64,000 nt of DNA from Desulfuromonadales bacterium (GCA_013377095.1 JACAAY010000001.1:62001-126000); one strand, 5' to 3'. Positions 35,367 to 46,157 are shown, numbered from the stretch's first letter. Numbers and translations are program-made. Notes: generated from the letters alone by a model not told the origin.

Positions 35367-36020
35367 TCAGTGCCCGGCCTGGCTGCCCCACAGCTCTTTC
35401 AGTCTACTGTCGCGGCCGCAGCTGGCACGATAATATTTGTACCTGAGCGGGTTCTTCTTATAGTAGTGCTGGTGATATTCCTCGGCCGGGTAGAATTCCC
35501 CGGCCCTGGTTATTTCGGTCACCACCGGCTCCCGGAAAGGCCTGTTCCTGTTCAGAGCCTCCTTAGATTGCAAGGCCAGACGGTGCTGTTCTTCAGTGTG
35601 GTAGAAGATGGCGCTGCGGTACTGGTGCCCTGTGTCGCAGAATTGGCGATCCTTCACGGTCGGGTCGATGTTATGCCAATAGACTGACAAAAGCTTTTCG
35701 TAGCTGATTTTGGCTGGATTGTAGACCACCTGGACCGACTCGGCATGACCCGTCCCGCCGGCCGAGACCTCCTCGTAGGTCGGGTTTTTCTTCTGTCCGC
35801 CGCTATACCCCGAGGTCACCGACACCACGCCGGAGAGTGCGTCGAAGGGGTGCTCCATGCACCAGAAGCAACCTCCGGCAAAGGTGGCCTTTTCCAGATT
35901 ACCAGAGTGGGGTGCTGGATTTTGCTGTTCTTTGCCATTCCCCGACGAAGCTGTACGTATGCCAACGATTGCAACGAGTAAGACTGCAACTGCCCCGTAT
36001 ATCAGAATCGAGCTTCTCAT
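35367..36020 (-). CDS. msrA: Peptide methionine sulfoxide reductase A, membrane-anchored
   Basis: The 217-residue protein contains the MsrA active site GGCFWCME, in which the first Cys is catalytic, followed by VVSVTSGYSGG and TGHAESVQVVY. It reduces methionine-S-sulfoxide in proteins. The N-terminus (SSILIYGAVAVLLVAIVGI) is a signal or anchor, so it probably works in the periplasm. ATG 36020 is preferred because AGGAG stands 8 bp before it; ATG 36026 is closer to that site. The catalytic residue is ordinary Cys, not selenocysteine. Confidence 0.93.
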   Translation of the reverse strand: MRSSILIYGAVAVLLVAIVGIRTASSGNGKEQQNPAPHSGNLEKATFAGGCFWCMEHPFDALSGVVSVTSGYSGGQKKNPTYEEVSAGGTGHAESVQVVYNPAKISYEKLLSVYWHNIDPTVKDRQFCDTGHQYRSAIFYHTEEQHRLALQSKEALNRNRPFREPVVTEITRAGEFYPAEEYHQHYYKKNPLRYKYYRASCGRDSRLKELWGSQAGH

Positions 36021-36600
36021 GATCATTTCTCCTCTCGGTTATCACTCCGTGAAAGCACCCCTGGGATTACTTTCACCCCTGAATCAACAATAGCAGGTAA
36101 AAATAATACTACTCCAATAATTCAACATTTACCCTATCTTAACTCTCCCCCTGATTGTGCCATTACTGGTCACCGCCTACCAAGCTTAAGGGAAACCGGT
36201 GGTTTCTCCGCTCAAGGTGGAAATCTGAGGCGTCCTCGAAACAACATCCTTTGAACAGGCCTGATGTTTTTTACTGGGGTTTGGCATACTGGTCATGGTC
36301 CCGGTCTTCGAGGCGGTGACCATCTGCCGTCTTGCACTGATGACACCTCCATAACGGCGAATATTTGAACTGTACGGATGTGAAGCCATGTGGTTGATGG
36401 TGATGTGAATCACCAGCCGATGGCTTTTGTTTTAGCCACCTGTGCACAGTTGATTCAAAACACTTTTTGAAGAATGCCCACATCTTAACCGCACAGGTGC
36501 TTAATTTTTAGGCGCTATTGCCGCACAATCAACACTATTCGAAAAAACCACATGTCCGTTTAAGATGGTAACCAGCTGTTTTAATGATAAAAACAGACTC
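36021..36600. other. Long intergenic region upstream of the nitrogen module
   Basis: No convincing gene is present here; minus-strand frames at 36186-36483 lack ribosome sites and recognisable protein sequence. It holds several dyads: GAAACC/GGTTTC at 36192-36206, CACCTGTGC and its exact inverse at 36437-36499, and CTGTTTT/AAAACAG at 36576-36596. These precede a sigma-54 promoter and may bind an activator. Confidence 0.6.
36437..36499. promoter_or_regulatory. Candidate upstream activator sites (inverted pair)
   Basis: CACCTGTGC at 36437-36445 and its perfect inverse GCACAGGTG at 36491-36499 are 54 bp apart and 100-165 bp upstream of the sigma-54 promoter, the usual distance for enhancer-binding proteins. 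The GTGC/GCAC core recalls NtrC sites but is not the full consensus. Confidence 0.4.
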
Positions 36601-36616
36601 TGGCATGCTCTGTGCT
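36601..36616 (+). promoter_or_regulatory. Sigma-54 promoter P1
   Basis: TGGCATG, four bases, GTGCT gives GG and GC 10 bases apart, as in the -24/-12 consensus TGGCACG-N4-TTGCA. It is followed by AAGTA, shared with promoter P2. It would drive the channel-glnB-amt genes, with a leader of about 135 bases. Confidence 0.75.
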
Positions 36617-36754
36617 AAGTATTACAAAACTTTCCCCGGTCACATAACTGGGATTGTACTCATATCATATGACTCTACAGAACGTGCAGTGATGAGACCA
36701 ACGAAGCTTTCATCCTATCACCGTTCAAAATCAACGATGAAAAGGAGAGGAAAG

Positions 36755-37994
<1,240 letters not shown>

Positions 37995-38037
37995 CATGGG
38001 AACTTTTCAACAACCAATACGAGACGGAGGTTTCTCG

Positions 38038-39717
38038 ATGAAACTCAAATTATACTTAAGTGCAATCATGCTAGTACTGTTGGCCGGCTTGATACCCATC
38101 TCGGCCATGGCTGAGGAGAAAAAAGACGCTACTCCAGTGCAGGATGCCGCCACTTCCGCAAAAAAAGCTGAAGCTGCCCCGGCAGCAGTCCCTGCTGCTG
38201 CGCCAGCGCCGGCTGCCGCCCCTGAAGCAAAAGCTGATCCTTCCGGCGTTAATACCGGCGGCGCTGGTGATGTATTAGGCGCTTCAGCCAATGCACCTAC
38301 AAAAGAAGACTTGGATAAGTCGGCCAAGAGCGAGCCGTTGGCAACCAAACTTGCCGACACTGTCGGCCATAACAGGATTGCCATCAACGTTGCCTGGACA
38401 TTGGTTTGCGGTTTCCTCGTCATGTTCATGCAGACCGGTTTTGCCCTGGTGGAGACCGGTTTCTGTCGGGCCAAGAACGCCAGCCACACCATGGCCATGA
38501 ACATCATGATCTATTGCATCGGTCTTTTCGCTTACTGGATATGCGGATTTGCCATCCAGATGGGTGGCGTTGGGACGGTTGCTTCCCTGGGCGGCGGTGG
38601 CGTCCTGAACGGCGAGTTCGTTGTTCATCTCTTCGGCAAGGACTTTGGTCTGTTCGGCACCAAAGGTTTCTTCCTCTCGGGAAATACCTATGATGCGATT
38701 GTTTTCGTTATCTTCCTGTTCCAGATGGTTTTCATGGACACGGCAGCCACAATTCCCACTGGTGCGATGGCCGAACGTTTTAAATTCAGCGCCTTCTGTA
38801 TTTACGGTTTCTTTATCGCCGGGTTCCTCTATCCCATGTATGCCAACTGGGTCTGGGGCGCTGGCTGGCTTTCCCAACTGGGCAACAACTTTGGACTTGG
38901 TCATGGCCATGTTGACTTCGCCGGTTCCTCGGTCGTTCATATGACCGGTGGTGTCTGCGCCCTGGCAGGAGCAATGGTTCTTGGCGCTCGCAAGGGAAAA
39001 TACAACAAGGATGGTTCGCCCAATGCAATCCCTGGACATCATATCCCCATGGCCGTTACCGGTTGCCTCGTGTTGGCCTTTGGCTGGTTTGGTTTTAACA
39101 CAGGTTCAACCCTTGCAGCCGGCGATCTCCGTGTCGGTGTTGTGGCGGTAAATACGATGCTTGCCAGCGCAACTGGCGGCTTGGCAGCCATGATTTTCAT
39201 GTGGATTCGCTATGGCAAGCCAGACATCACCATGAGCGCAAACGGACTTCTGGCCGGGTTGGTTGGTATCACGGCACCCTGCGCCTTTGTTAACTCGGTT
39301 TCCGCAGCCATCATCGGAGCGGTTGCCGGAATCCTCTGCTGCATCAGCGTCTTCTTCGTGGAGCGCACTCTCAGGATTGATGATCCTGTCGGCGCTGTGT
39401 CTGTCCATGGTGTTTGCGGCGCCTGGGGCGTTCTGGCGCTGGGACTTTTTGCTGATGGTACCTACGGTGACGCCTTCAATGGTGTCAAGGGGACGGTCAA
39501 GGGGCTGTTTTATGGTGATTCATCACAATTTGTTGCCCAGTGTATCGGTACGGTAAGCAATATCATCTTCGTGTTTATTGCCTCGTTTATTTTCTTCAAA
39601 ATACTCAATGCCGTTATGGGTATGAGGGTGTCCGAAGAGGTCGAATACGATGGTCTCGATCACCATGAAGTTGCTGTTGAAGCCTATCCTGAATTTAACC
39701 AGACAAAGGTCAGGTAA
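38038..39717 (+). CDS. amt: Ammonium transporter (copy 1) with long N-terminal extension
   Basis: The 559-residue protein starts with a signal peptide (LSAIMLVLLAGLIPISAMA). About 70 residues rich in Ala and Pro follow, and then the 11-helix Amt core. Core signatures are GFCRAKNASHTMAMN, GAMAERFKFSA, VVHMTGGVCAL (first pore His) and VSVHGVCGAWG (second pore His). It conducts ammonium/ammonia across the inner membrane and would be blocked by the PII protein encoded upstream. Typical Amt proteins are 400-450 residues, so the extension is unusual. GACGGAGG precedes the ATG, and a strong terminator follows the gene. Confidence 0.95.
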   Translation: MKLKLYLSAIMLVLLAGLIPISAMAEEKKDATPVQDAATSAKKAEAAPAAVPAAAPAPAAAPEAKADPSGVNTGGAGDVLGASANAPTKEDLDKSAKSEPLATKLADTVGHNRIAINVAWTLVCGFLVMFMQTGFALVETGFCRAKNASHTMAMNIMIYCIGLFAYWICGFAIQMGGVGTVASLGGGGVLNGEFVVHLFGKDFGLFGTKGFFLSGNTYDAIVFVIFLFQMVFMDTAATIPTGAMAERFKFSAFCIYGFFIAGFLYPMYANWVWGAGWLSQLGNNFGLGHGHVDFAGSSVVHMTGGVCALAGAMVLGARKGKYNKDGSPNAIPGHHIPMAVTGCLVLAFGWFGFNTGSTLAAGDLRVGVVAVNTMLASATGGLAAMIFMWIRYGKPDITMSANGLLAGLVGITAPCAFVNSVSAAIIGAVAGILCCISVFFVERTLRIDDPVGAVSVHGVCGAWGVLALGLFADGTYGDAFNGVKGTVKGLFYGDSSQFVAQCIGTVSNIIFVFIASFIFFKILNAVMGMRVSEEVEYDGLDHHEVAVEAYPEFNQTKVR

Positions 39718-39750
39718 CAACGGTTTACATCAGTATTAAGGCGTTTCTTG

Positions 39751-39791
39751 CCACATGCATCCTCTCGCAAGGGGGGTGCATGTGGTTTTTT
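39751..39791 (+). terminator. Rho-independent terminator after amt copy 1
   Basis: CCACATGCA pairs with TGCATGTGG around a loop closed by further C-G pairs, followed directly by six T. It is the strongest terminator in the window and separates the two ammonium operons. Confidence 0.9.
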
Positions 39792-39890
39792 CATGTCGCG
39801 ACTGTCTATTGATGGTTTTCTGTACTAATTGCGCATTTGCAGTAATCTTAAAGCATTCAGTTGCTCTGTTACTTCTTGTCTCCATGAATA

Positions 39891-39964
39891 TGTGCCACAT
39901 TTTTCAGCGTGCTGCTGGAAATGCGAGCAGTTGGGGTGGGCAAGTTGTTACATCGTTAATGTAA
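39891..39964. promoter_or_regulatory. Candidate regulatory dyads before promoter P2
   Basis: This part of the 350-bp gap between amt copy 1 and glnB copy 2 holds TGTGCCACA (39891-39899), about 100 bp before P2. TTACAT and its inverse ATGTAA are at 39948-39964. They are possible activator or repressor sites; no known consensus fits fully. Confidence 0.35.
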
Positions 39965-39993
39965 GGCTTTGATATTATATATATAAAACTATA

Positions 39994-40009
39994 TGGCACG
40001 ACCTGTGCT
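39994..40009 (+). promoter_or_regulatory. Sigma-54 promoter P2
   Basis: TGGCACG, four bases, GTGCT matches the -24 box exactly and the -12 GC with correct spacing. CTGTGCTAAGTA is identical to the end of P1. It lies about 60 bp before the second glnB ATG. Confidence 0.85.
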
Positions 40010-40064
40010 AAGTAAAGATCAAAACATTTCTTAAACATCAAACCAGAGAGGAAAACGGAGGTAA

Positions 40065-40406
<342 letters not shown>

Positions 40407-40447
40407 ATTTAGCAAACAAACCATCAAAATATTAGGAGGATATTCCC

Positions 40448-41929
40448 ATGGTACAAAGATGTATCGTACTGCTCTGCGCAGTAATGCTGCTCTCATTGAC
40501 GACTGTAGTCCATGCCGAAGAGAGCAAACCCGCACCACAAGCCGCAACATCCGTTTCAACGCCAGCCGCGACTTCCGCGGCAACCCCGGCAACCGCAGCT
40601 CCGGCAGCTGCCGCAACCGCAACCCCCGCAACTCCCCCCGATGTCAAGCCGGTACTCAATACCGGTGATACCGCCTGGATGCTGGTTTCTTCGGCGCTGG
40701 TTCTGCTGATGATCCCCGGTCTGGCGCTCTTCTACGGCGGTATGGTCCGCCAGAAGAACGTGCTCTCCACCATGATGCATTCACTGGTGGCCATGGGCAT
40801 CGTCGGCGTGCAGTGGACAATAATCGGCTATTCGCTCTCCTTTGGTCCCGATGTGGCCAAGATGGGGTTGATCGGCGACTTCAGCAAGGTCATGCTGGAC
40901 GGACTGATTATCATGAAGGACGCGGCTAGTGGCACGGTTGAATGGGCGCTGTTCCAGAACTATGCCAAGGAACCGGGCGCGATTCCGGAACTGGTCTTTG
41001 CCATGTACCAGGCCATGTTCGCCATGATTACCGTGGCCCTGATCTCGGGCGCCATGGCCGAACGTGTCAAGTTCTCGGCCTACTGCCTGTTTGTCCTGCT
41101 CTGGACCACGCTGGTCTATGACCCGCTGGCCCACTGGGTCTGGATGACCGACGGCTGGCTCTTCAAAAAGGGCGCCCTGGATTTCGCCGGTGGCACCGTT
41201 GTCCATCTTTCCTCAGGTATTTCAGCCCTGGCCTTCCTGAGCTTCCTGGGCAAACGGCATGGCTTTCCCCAGGAGCGCATGGCCCCCCATAACCTGCCCC
41301 TGACCCTGTTGGGCGTCGGTCTGCTCTGGTTCGGCTGGTTCGGGTTCAACGCCGGTTCGGCAATCGTGGGTGTCAATACCTCCGACGCAGCCGGTGGCCT
41401 GGCAGGCTTGGCCTTTGCCACCACTACCATCGCACCGGCAGCCGCCGGACTTTCCTGGATGATTGCGGAATGGATCCACTCCGGTAAACCCAGTGCACTC
41501 GGTTTTGGTTCGGGCGTTGTGGCCGGTCTGGTTGTCATCACACCGGCCGCCGGTTTCGTACAGCCGGGCGCTGCGTTGCTGATGGGGTTTGCTGCCGGTC
41601 TCATATGCTACGGAGGCGTTTTGCTGAAAGCCAAGCTGAAGTATGACGACTCCCTGGATGCCTTTGGTGTTCACGGTATCGGCGGTACCTTCGGCGCCAT
41701 TCTGACCGGCGTGTTTGCCACTGTCGGCGCCACCGGTCTGCTGGCCGGCAATGCCAAACAGCTGCTGATCCAGTTGATTGCGGTTGTGGCGGCCGGTGCC
41801 TATGCCGTGATTGTGACGCTGATTATCTCCTTCGTTCTCGACAAGACCATCGGCCTGCGGGTGGAGAAGGAAGACGAGATTATTGGCCTCGACCAGACCC
41901 AGCATTCCGAATCAGGTTACAACATGTAA
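40448..41929 (+). CDS. amt: Ammonium transporter (copy 2)
   Basis: The 493-residue protein has a signal peptide (IVLLCAVMLLSLTTVVHA), an Ala/Thr/Pro-rich segment of about 45 residues, and the Amt core. Core signatures are GLALFYGGMVRQKNVLS, GAMAERVKFSAYC, VVHLSSGISAL (first pore His) and FGVHGIGGTFG (second pore His). It is only distantly similar to copy 1 in the core and lacks the extra N-terminal Cys/aromatic loop, so the two are paralogues of different subgroups rather than a recent duplication. AGGAGG precedes the ATG. Confidence 0.95.
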   Translation: MVQRCIVLLCAVMLLSLTTVVHAEESKPAPQAATSVSTPAATSAATPATAAPAAAATATPATPPDVKPVLNTGDTAWMLVSSALVLLMIPGLALFYGGMVRQKNVLSTMMHSLVAMGIVGVQWTIIGYSLSFGPDVAKMGLIGDFSKVMLDGLIIMKDAASGTVEWALFQNYAKEPGAIPELVFAMYQAMFAMITVALISGAMAERVKFSAYCLFVLLWTTLVYDPLAHWVWMTDGWLFKKGALDFAGGTVVHLSSGISALAFLSFLGKRHGFPQERMAPHNLPLTLLGVGLLWFGWFGFNAGSAIVGVNTSDAAGGLAGLAFATTTIAPAAAGLSWMIAEWIHSGKPSALGFGSGVVAGLVVITPAAGFVQPGAALLMGFAAGLICYGGVLLKAKLKYDDSLDAFGVHGIGGTFGAILTGVFATVGATGLLAGNAKQLLIQLIAVVAAGAYAVIVTLIISFVLDKTIGLRVEKEDEIIGLDQTQHSESGYNM

Positions 41930-41961
41930 TCTCCAGCTGTTTGTAAACCCGAGAAAACGTG

Positions 41962-41987
41962 GAAGCCGCCCCCAGGGGCGGCTTCCT
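41962..41987 (+). terminator. Strong hairpin after amt copy 2
   Basis: GGAAGCCGCCCC and GGGGCGGCTTCC form a perfect 12-base inverted repeat with a 2-base gap. No T run follows, so it may terminate weakly or protect the 3' end of the mRNA. Confidence 0.6.
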
Positions 41988-42025
41988 GCTGTAGCATGCA
42001 GCATGCAGATAACACCGGAGCGTGC

Positions 42026-42796
42026 ATGAAAAAACTGCAGGCCAGTTATAGCGAGGGAGCCATCAACGAAGATCTCCTGAAAAATTTGGCCCATAATGAA
42101 AAAATGGCTGAACTGGGCAGAATCTCCGCTGGCGTTGTGCATGAACTGAATGCGCCTCTGTCCGTGATTATTTCCGCCTCCCAGATGATCATGCGGGAAC
42201 AGGGTGTTTCCGAATTCGTCCTGGAGATGGTGGCCCGTATCAGCGCCGAGGCCCTGCGTCTGTCCCAGATGACCCGCGGTTTGCTGAATTTCAGCAGTCA
42301 CGACGACACGTTCAGTGAAGTCGACATAAATCTCACCATTTCATTTGTCCTTGATTTTCTCGGCTTCGAAGCTGCCCGGCGCGGCATAAACATTTCGCGA
42401 CAACTCGATTTTCAACTTCCGCTCCTTTTTATTGACGGCAACAGGGTCAAGCAGATTCTGCTCAACCTGGTTATGAATGCCCTGCAAGCCATGGAGCAGG
42501 GTGGAGGAGACCTGCTGGTTAAAAGCGTCTCGACCTGTCTGGATGAAATCGACATCAGTATTAGCGACACCGGCCCGGGCATATCCGAGGAGGATCTGCC
42601 CAAAATTTTTGAACCCTACTTTACCACCAAGAAACCGGGTGAGGGGACCGGTTTGGGGCTGTTTGTGACCAAAACGCTTGTGGAAAACCTGGGGGGGCGG
42701 ATAAAAGTTGCCAGTACGGTCGGTAAGGGTACTACCTTTACCGTGACACTGATGGTGGATGATCCGGGATTGTGGATGAGGGGAAAAGAGATTTAA
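42026..42796 (+). CDS. Soluble histidine kinase, NtrB-like
   Basis: The 256-residue kinase lacks membrane segments and a recognisable sensor domain. The phospho-His lies in GVVHELNAPLSVI. The ATPase domain shows LLNLVMNALQAM (N-box), DTGPGISEEDLPKIFEPYFTT and GTGLGLFV. I chose ATG 42026, which has GGAG upstream; ATG 41996 lies within a short repeat and has none. It follows the second ammonium operon at 96 bp, so nitrogen sensing is a reasonable guess. The partner regulator is not next to it. Confidence 0.88.
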   Translation: MKKLQASYSEGAINEDLLKNLAHNEKMAELGRISAGVVHELNAPLSVIISASQMIMREQGVSEFVLEMVARISAEALRLSQMTRGLLNFSSHDDTFSEVDINLTISFVLDFLGFEAARRGINISRQLDFQLPLLFIDGNRVKQILLNLVMNALQAMEQGGGDLLVKSVSTCLDEIDISISDTGPGISEEDLPKIFEPYFTTKKPGEGTGLGLFVTKTLVENLGGRIKVASTVGKGTTFTVTLMVDDPGLWMRGKEI

Positions 42797-43278
42797 ACCG
42801 GTTCTTCCAGCAGGGGGATGATGACGACTTTGATGGTTCCTCTGCGCCAGAGGCCGATCTTCTTGGCAGCCGCCCGGGAGAGGTCGATGAAGTGAAATGA
42901 TTTTCGCGCGCAGCGGTCATTGATGGTGACGTGAACTTCCTGTTTGGTAGCAGGGTTGACAACCCGCACGATTGTTCCCATTGGCAGGTTGGAGTGGGCG
43001 GCGGTCAGCTTGTCGGGGTGATAGCGATGTCCTGATGTTGTCTTGCGTCCCTCAAAGCGTTTGGCGTAGTAGGAAGCAACACCCTCCATCGGCTCACGCT
43101 TGCTTCCTTTGAGTACCAGTTCCTCCAGAGTCGTAACTATGGGAACGGACGATTTTGCAGACTGCGCTCCAAGAGGAGCTTCTCCGGCCTGGGCGGCATG
43201 ACTTCTGCCTGCTGACATGAGTAAGAAAACTGTACAAAGCTGAAAAAACAAATATTTAGCGTTATGTGTTAGAATCAT
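42793..43278 (-). CDS. rlpA: RlpA-like septal ring lytic transglycosylase
   Basis: The 161-residue protein has a signal peptide (FFQLCTVFLLMSAGRSHA) and a C-terminal double-psi beta-barrel: GVASYYAKRFEGRKTTSG, TAAHSNLPMGTIVRV, VTINDRC and HFIDLSRAAAKKIG, including the catalytic Asp of the INDR motif. Such proteins cleave glycan strands lacking peptides at division sites. No SPOR domain follows, so it is a short form. The stop codon shares TTAA with the stop of the convergent kinase gene. Confidence 0.9.
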   Translation of the reverse strand: MILTHNAKYLFFQLCTVFLLMSAGRSHAAQAGEAPLGAQSAKSSVPIVTTLEELVLKGSKREPMEGVASYYAKRFEGRKTTSGHRYHPDKLTAAHSNLPMGTIVRVVNPATKQEVHVTINDRCARKSFHFIDLSRAAAKKIGLWRRGTIKVVIIPLLEEPV

Positions 43279-43329
43279 AGAACGCTTTTATACATTATTA
43301 TATCGCATCGGTCAAGTTTATGTCGTTGA

Positions 43330-44211
43330 TCAGCCCCCCAGATACTCCCGGATCCCCTCTCTGAAGTCGCGCGGTTTGAACCCAAAGGTCTTTTGCCAGC
43401 ACCCGTCGCAGATGTTTTCCTCAAGCAACATCTGCAGTTGGTCGCTGGTGATGGGGAATTGGGGTAAGTGCTGCATGACCGGGATGATCAGCTTCATCAG
43501 CCCCAGGGGCGCGTGCGGCTTGAGCGGCGCCGGTTTGCCCATGGCAGCGGCAATGGCGTCCAGCAGATCGACATAGCTGAGACGATCGCTGCCGCAGAGC
43601 TCAAAGCATTGTCCCACGGTTTCGGGCTTCTCAAGGGATAACGCGAAGCAGCGGGCCACATCATCGGCGTGGATCGGCTGGAGCCGGTAGCGACCGTTAC
43701 CCATGACCGGCATGATCGGCGCATGCCGGAGTTGCCCAGCCAGCATATTGATAAAGGCATCCTTGGGGCCATAGATCAGTGAGGGACGGAGTATGGTCCA
43801 GTCCAGGTGCGCTGCCCGTACCAACTCCTCGGCCCGGTACTTGCTGATGTGATAGTTTGAGCGCGCATCCGGGCGTGTGCCCAGGGCCGACATCTGCAGG
43901 TAGCGCCTGATGCCGGCTGCCTGTGTCGCTGCCAGCATGTTTGCGGTAGCCAGCATGTGCAGCCGTTCAAAGGTGATTCCCTTTGAGGGGAGTTCGCGGA
44001 TAATCCCCACCAGATTGATAACTGCTTGGCATCCTTGAAGTGATGATTGAAAGCTTTCCAACCGGGTTACATCACCCTCGATCTGCTCCACGCCCTCCAC
44101 TGCCGGGCTGCGTCGATGCACCAGCAGACACAGTTCATGTCCCCTGCTCAGAAGCTCGCGGGTCACGTGCCCGCCGACGAAACCGGTGCCACCGCTGATG
44201 AATATTTTCAT
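43330..44211 (-). CDS. NAD(P)-binding epimerase-like protein (NDUFA9-type atypical SDR)
   Basis: The 293-residue protein starts with FISGGTGFVGGHV (Rossmann GxxGxxG) and keeps VINLVGIIRE, MSALGTRPDARSNYHISKYRAEE (YxxxK) and LRPSLIYGP. This pattern marks the atypical SDR group related to complex I subunit NDUFA9 and to YwnB/Ycf39-like chaperones. ATG 44211 is chosen because GGAGG stands 8 bp upstream; a start five codons earlier has none. It may bind NADPH without catalysis or act on a quinone or lipid. The exact role is unknown. Confidence 0.85.
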   Translation of the reverse strand: MKIFISGGTGFVGGHVTRELLSRGHELCLLVHRRSPAVEGVEQIEGDVTRLESFQSSLQGCQAVINLVGIIRELPSKGITFERLHMLATANMLAATQAAGIRRYLQMSALGTRPDARSNYHISKYRAEELVRAAHLDWTILRPSLIYGPKDAFINMLAGQLRHAPIMPVMGNGRYRLQPIHADDVARCFALSLEKPETVGQCFELCGSDRLSYVDLLDAIAAAMGKPAPLKPHAPLGLMKLIIPVMQHLPQFPITSDQLQMLLEENICDGCWQKTFGFKPRDFREGIREYLGG

Positions 44212-44337
44212 GGTCGTTTCCTCCACTCATATTTTAGCATAGGGTGCGGGCCTTGGCATGCTGCCAGGACGAAAGGAATATGTCGGTGAGGGCTGGGAGG
44301 AGAGTGAAGGCTTGTGATGCGGCGATCAATGTGGCGG

Positions 44338-45396
44338 TCAGGACGTATGACTTCCTGCCTTGCCGTAGATGGTCAGACGGTTTTTTCCGGAGCGTTTGCT
44401 ATTGTACATGGCCGTATCGGCATTGGCCATAACCGATTTTATGTCGTTGCCATCGCCGGGATAATCCGCCAGACCTGCCGAGATGGTGGTGGTCAGATAC
44501 TCGCTCTCGAACGGGAAGGGTGTTGTCGCCATGCCGGTTATGATTCTCTGGACAGTTGCGGCAACCTCCTCTTTGCGGGCTTCATTGAACATGATCACAA
44601 ATTCGTCGCCGCCGTAACGGGCACAGATGTCGGAACACCGGATGTTTGCGCTGATCATGGCAGCCACCTGTCGGATCAGCTCTGTGCCGGCCAGATGGCC
44701 GTGCTCGTCATTGATCGCCTTGAGGCCGTCGGCGTCGAGCATGCAGATGGCATAGTGACGGCCGTACCGTTTGGCCAGCTTTTCCTGGATGTCGGAAAGC
44801 ATGAAAAAATTTCGCATGTTGTGCATACCGGTCACGTCATCGGTCAGGGAAAGGCGCTCCACTTCGCGCCGCGCGTTTTCCGTCTCTCCAGCCAGCATGG
44901 CGCCCAGATGGGCGATCAGCATATAGGGGAACAGCTCAAGAATCCGGGTCAGATTGTAGAACTCCCTGAGTTCGTCCGAGGCAAGCAGGATGTAGGAGGT
45001 GATTGCCAGGCCAGCCATGAGGTACGTGATCCGCCGTCCCTGGGTCAGGGCCGTTGCCATCAGCACAAGGTAGATCAGCGACATGAAGGGGCTGGTGATG
45101 CGGCCGGTGTACCAGCAGACGGCAATAATGAATGCCAGAAATACCATCAGATCAACGAAGGTCTTGAACTGGCTGTAGCGATGGGAGAGAAGCCCGTAAC
45201 GGGCATTGATATTGTATAAAAACAGCAGGATGCAGAAGATTGCCAGAAAAATAAGGCTGGAGTGGTCGGTGGGCATAAGTTTGATGTCCAGCGCAACCAG
45301 GGCGATCAGCAGCCAGGAAATGCTGCCCATGATGCGGTCGTAGCCTTTGAATCGCTGATGTATGTTGGTTTCCATAGCGTCACGTTCTGTGTGCAT
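44338..45396 (-). CDS. Membrane diguanylate cyclase
   Basis: The protein has about 352 residues from ATG 45396, which follows GTGGAG. The frame is open further but then overlaps the YqaA gene. Five or six hydrophobic segments occupy residues 25-165. The GGDEF domain has LSLTDDVTGMHNMRNF, LDADGLKAINDEHGH and an intact GGDEF (RYGGDEFVI), so it should make cyclic di-GMP. The RxxD inhibition motif is not seen. It is 53 bp after yqaA and probably co-transcribed. Confidence 0.87.
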   Translation of the reverse strand: MHTERDAMETNIHQRFKGYDRIMGSISWLLIALVALDIKLMPTDHSSLIFLAIFCILLFLYNINARYGLLSHRYSQFKTFVDLMVFLAFIIAVCWYTGRITSPFMSLIYLVLMATALTQGRRITYLMAGLAITSYILLASDELREFYNLTRILELFPYMLIAHLGAMLAGETENARREVERLSLTDDVTGMHNMRNFFMLSDIQEKLAKRYGRHYAICMLDADGLKAINDEHGHLAGTELIRQVAAMISANIRCSDICARYGGDEFVIMFNEARKEEVAATVQRIITGMATTPFPFESEYLTTTISAGLADYPGDGNDIKSVMANADTAMYNSKRSGKNRLTIYGKAGSHTS

Positions 45397-45449
45397 GAAC
45401 ATCTCCACGTCGGAGTAGCTTCCGCATGCCGGTCCGGCAATTTCTTCAT

Positions 45450-45938
45450 TCAGGTTGATGCCTGCAGACTGATCCAGGCCACGACGGCATAACGGGCAAA
45501 TTTGCCCAAAACCACGAGAAACGTAAACAAACGGAAATCCGTTCGCATTATGCCCCCCACCAGGCAGAACGGGTCGCCGATGAACGGCAGCCAGGAGAAA
45601 AACAACGTACAGGCCCCAAAGCGCCGGTAATAGCCTCGGGCACGCTCCTGCTGCTCCTGCGAGATCCGTAGAATGCGGGTGATCAGCCATTCACCGCCCA
45701 GGATACCTATCAGATAGGTCGATACCGCGCCAAGATAATTGCCGGCTGTGGCAGTCAAAACGGTTGTCAAGGGAGGGTAGCCCTTGATCAGCATCAGTAC
45801 CATCAGCCATTCCGAACCGAGAGGAAGCACGCTGGACGCCAGAAAGCTCAACATAAAAAGATAACCGTATCCCGGTTGGTTCAGGCCTGCGTGGAGCATG
45901 TCGGCATATGTCAGAAAGAGATTGTAAAATTGATGCAA
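45450..45938 (-). CDS. YqaA-family membrane protein (VTT/DedA superfamily)
   Basis: The 162-residue protein matches E. coli YqaA in layout. A re-entrant FLASSVLPLGSEWLM loop, the TVLTATAGNYLGAVSTYLIG helix, then FFSWLPFIGDPFCLVGGIMR and a last helix LGKFARYAVVAW follow in order. VTT-domain proteins move lipids or undecaprenyl phosphate across membranes, but YqaA itself is uncharacterised. It appears to start at TTG 45938 without a good ribosome site; ATG 45899 is an alternative. Confidence 0.85.
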   Translation of the reverse strand: MHQFYNLFLTYADMLHAGLNQPGYGYLFMLSFLASSVLPLGSEWLMVLMLIKGYPPLTTVLTATAGNYLGAVSTYLIGILGGEWLITRILRISQEQQERARGYYRRFGACTLFFSWLPFIGDPFCLVGGIMRTDFRLFTFLVVLGKFARYAVVAWISLQAST

Positions 45939-46040
45939 ACGATTACACTGCCCAGAGTCGGTCTTTCGTCGATTTTAAACTGAAGGTCGGATACCATTGT
46001 AGACGGATTTTACGTTTCGGCAAGGTGAGAATATGCAGCA

Positions 46041-46084
46041 GGGCAAACCGGCAAAAAAATATTTTCAGGCCGGTCGGTTTGCTC
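46041..46084 (+). other. Hairpin with two alternative pairings
   Basis: GGGCAAACCG (46041-46050) can pair with CGGTTTGCTC (46075-46084). The overlapping ACCGGC (46047-46052) can instead pair with GCCGGT (46069-46074). Both cannot form together. It sits upstream of the HAD gene and could act in the leader RNA. Confidence 0.4.
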
Positions 46085-46157
46085 CCCATGGGCGGCATAT
46101 TTGACAGGACCGGTATGGTGATTTATAAGAATTCATCCCCGTCTCAGGAGGGGAATA

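Noticed and set aside
35367-36020. Selenoprotein MsrA, given SelB in the window
   Set aside because: The catalytic position is a TGC/TGT Cys codon in GCFWC, not UGA.
46041-46110. Cyclic di-GMP (GEMM-I) riboswitch
   Set aside because: Only the AGGGCAAACC core matches; the GACGCAAAGCC half and the receptor stem are absent.
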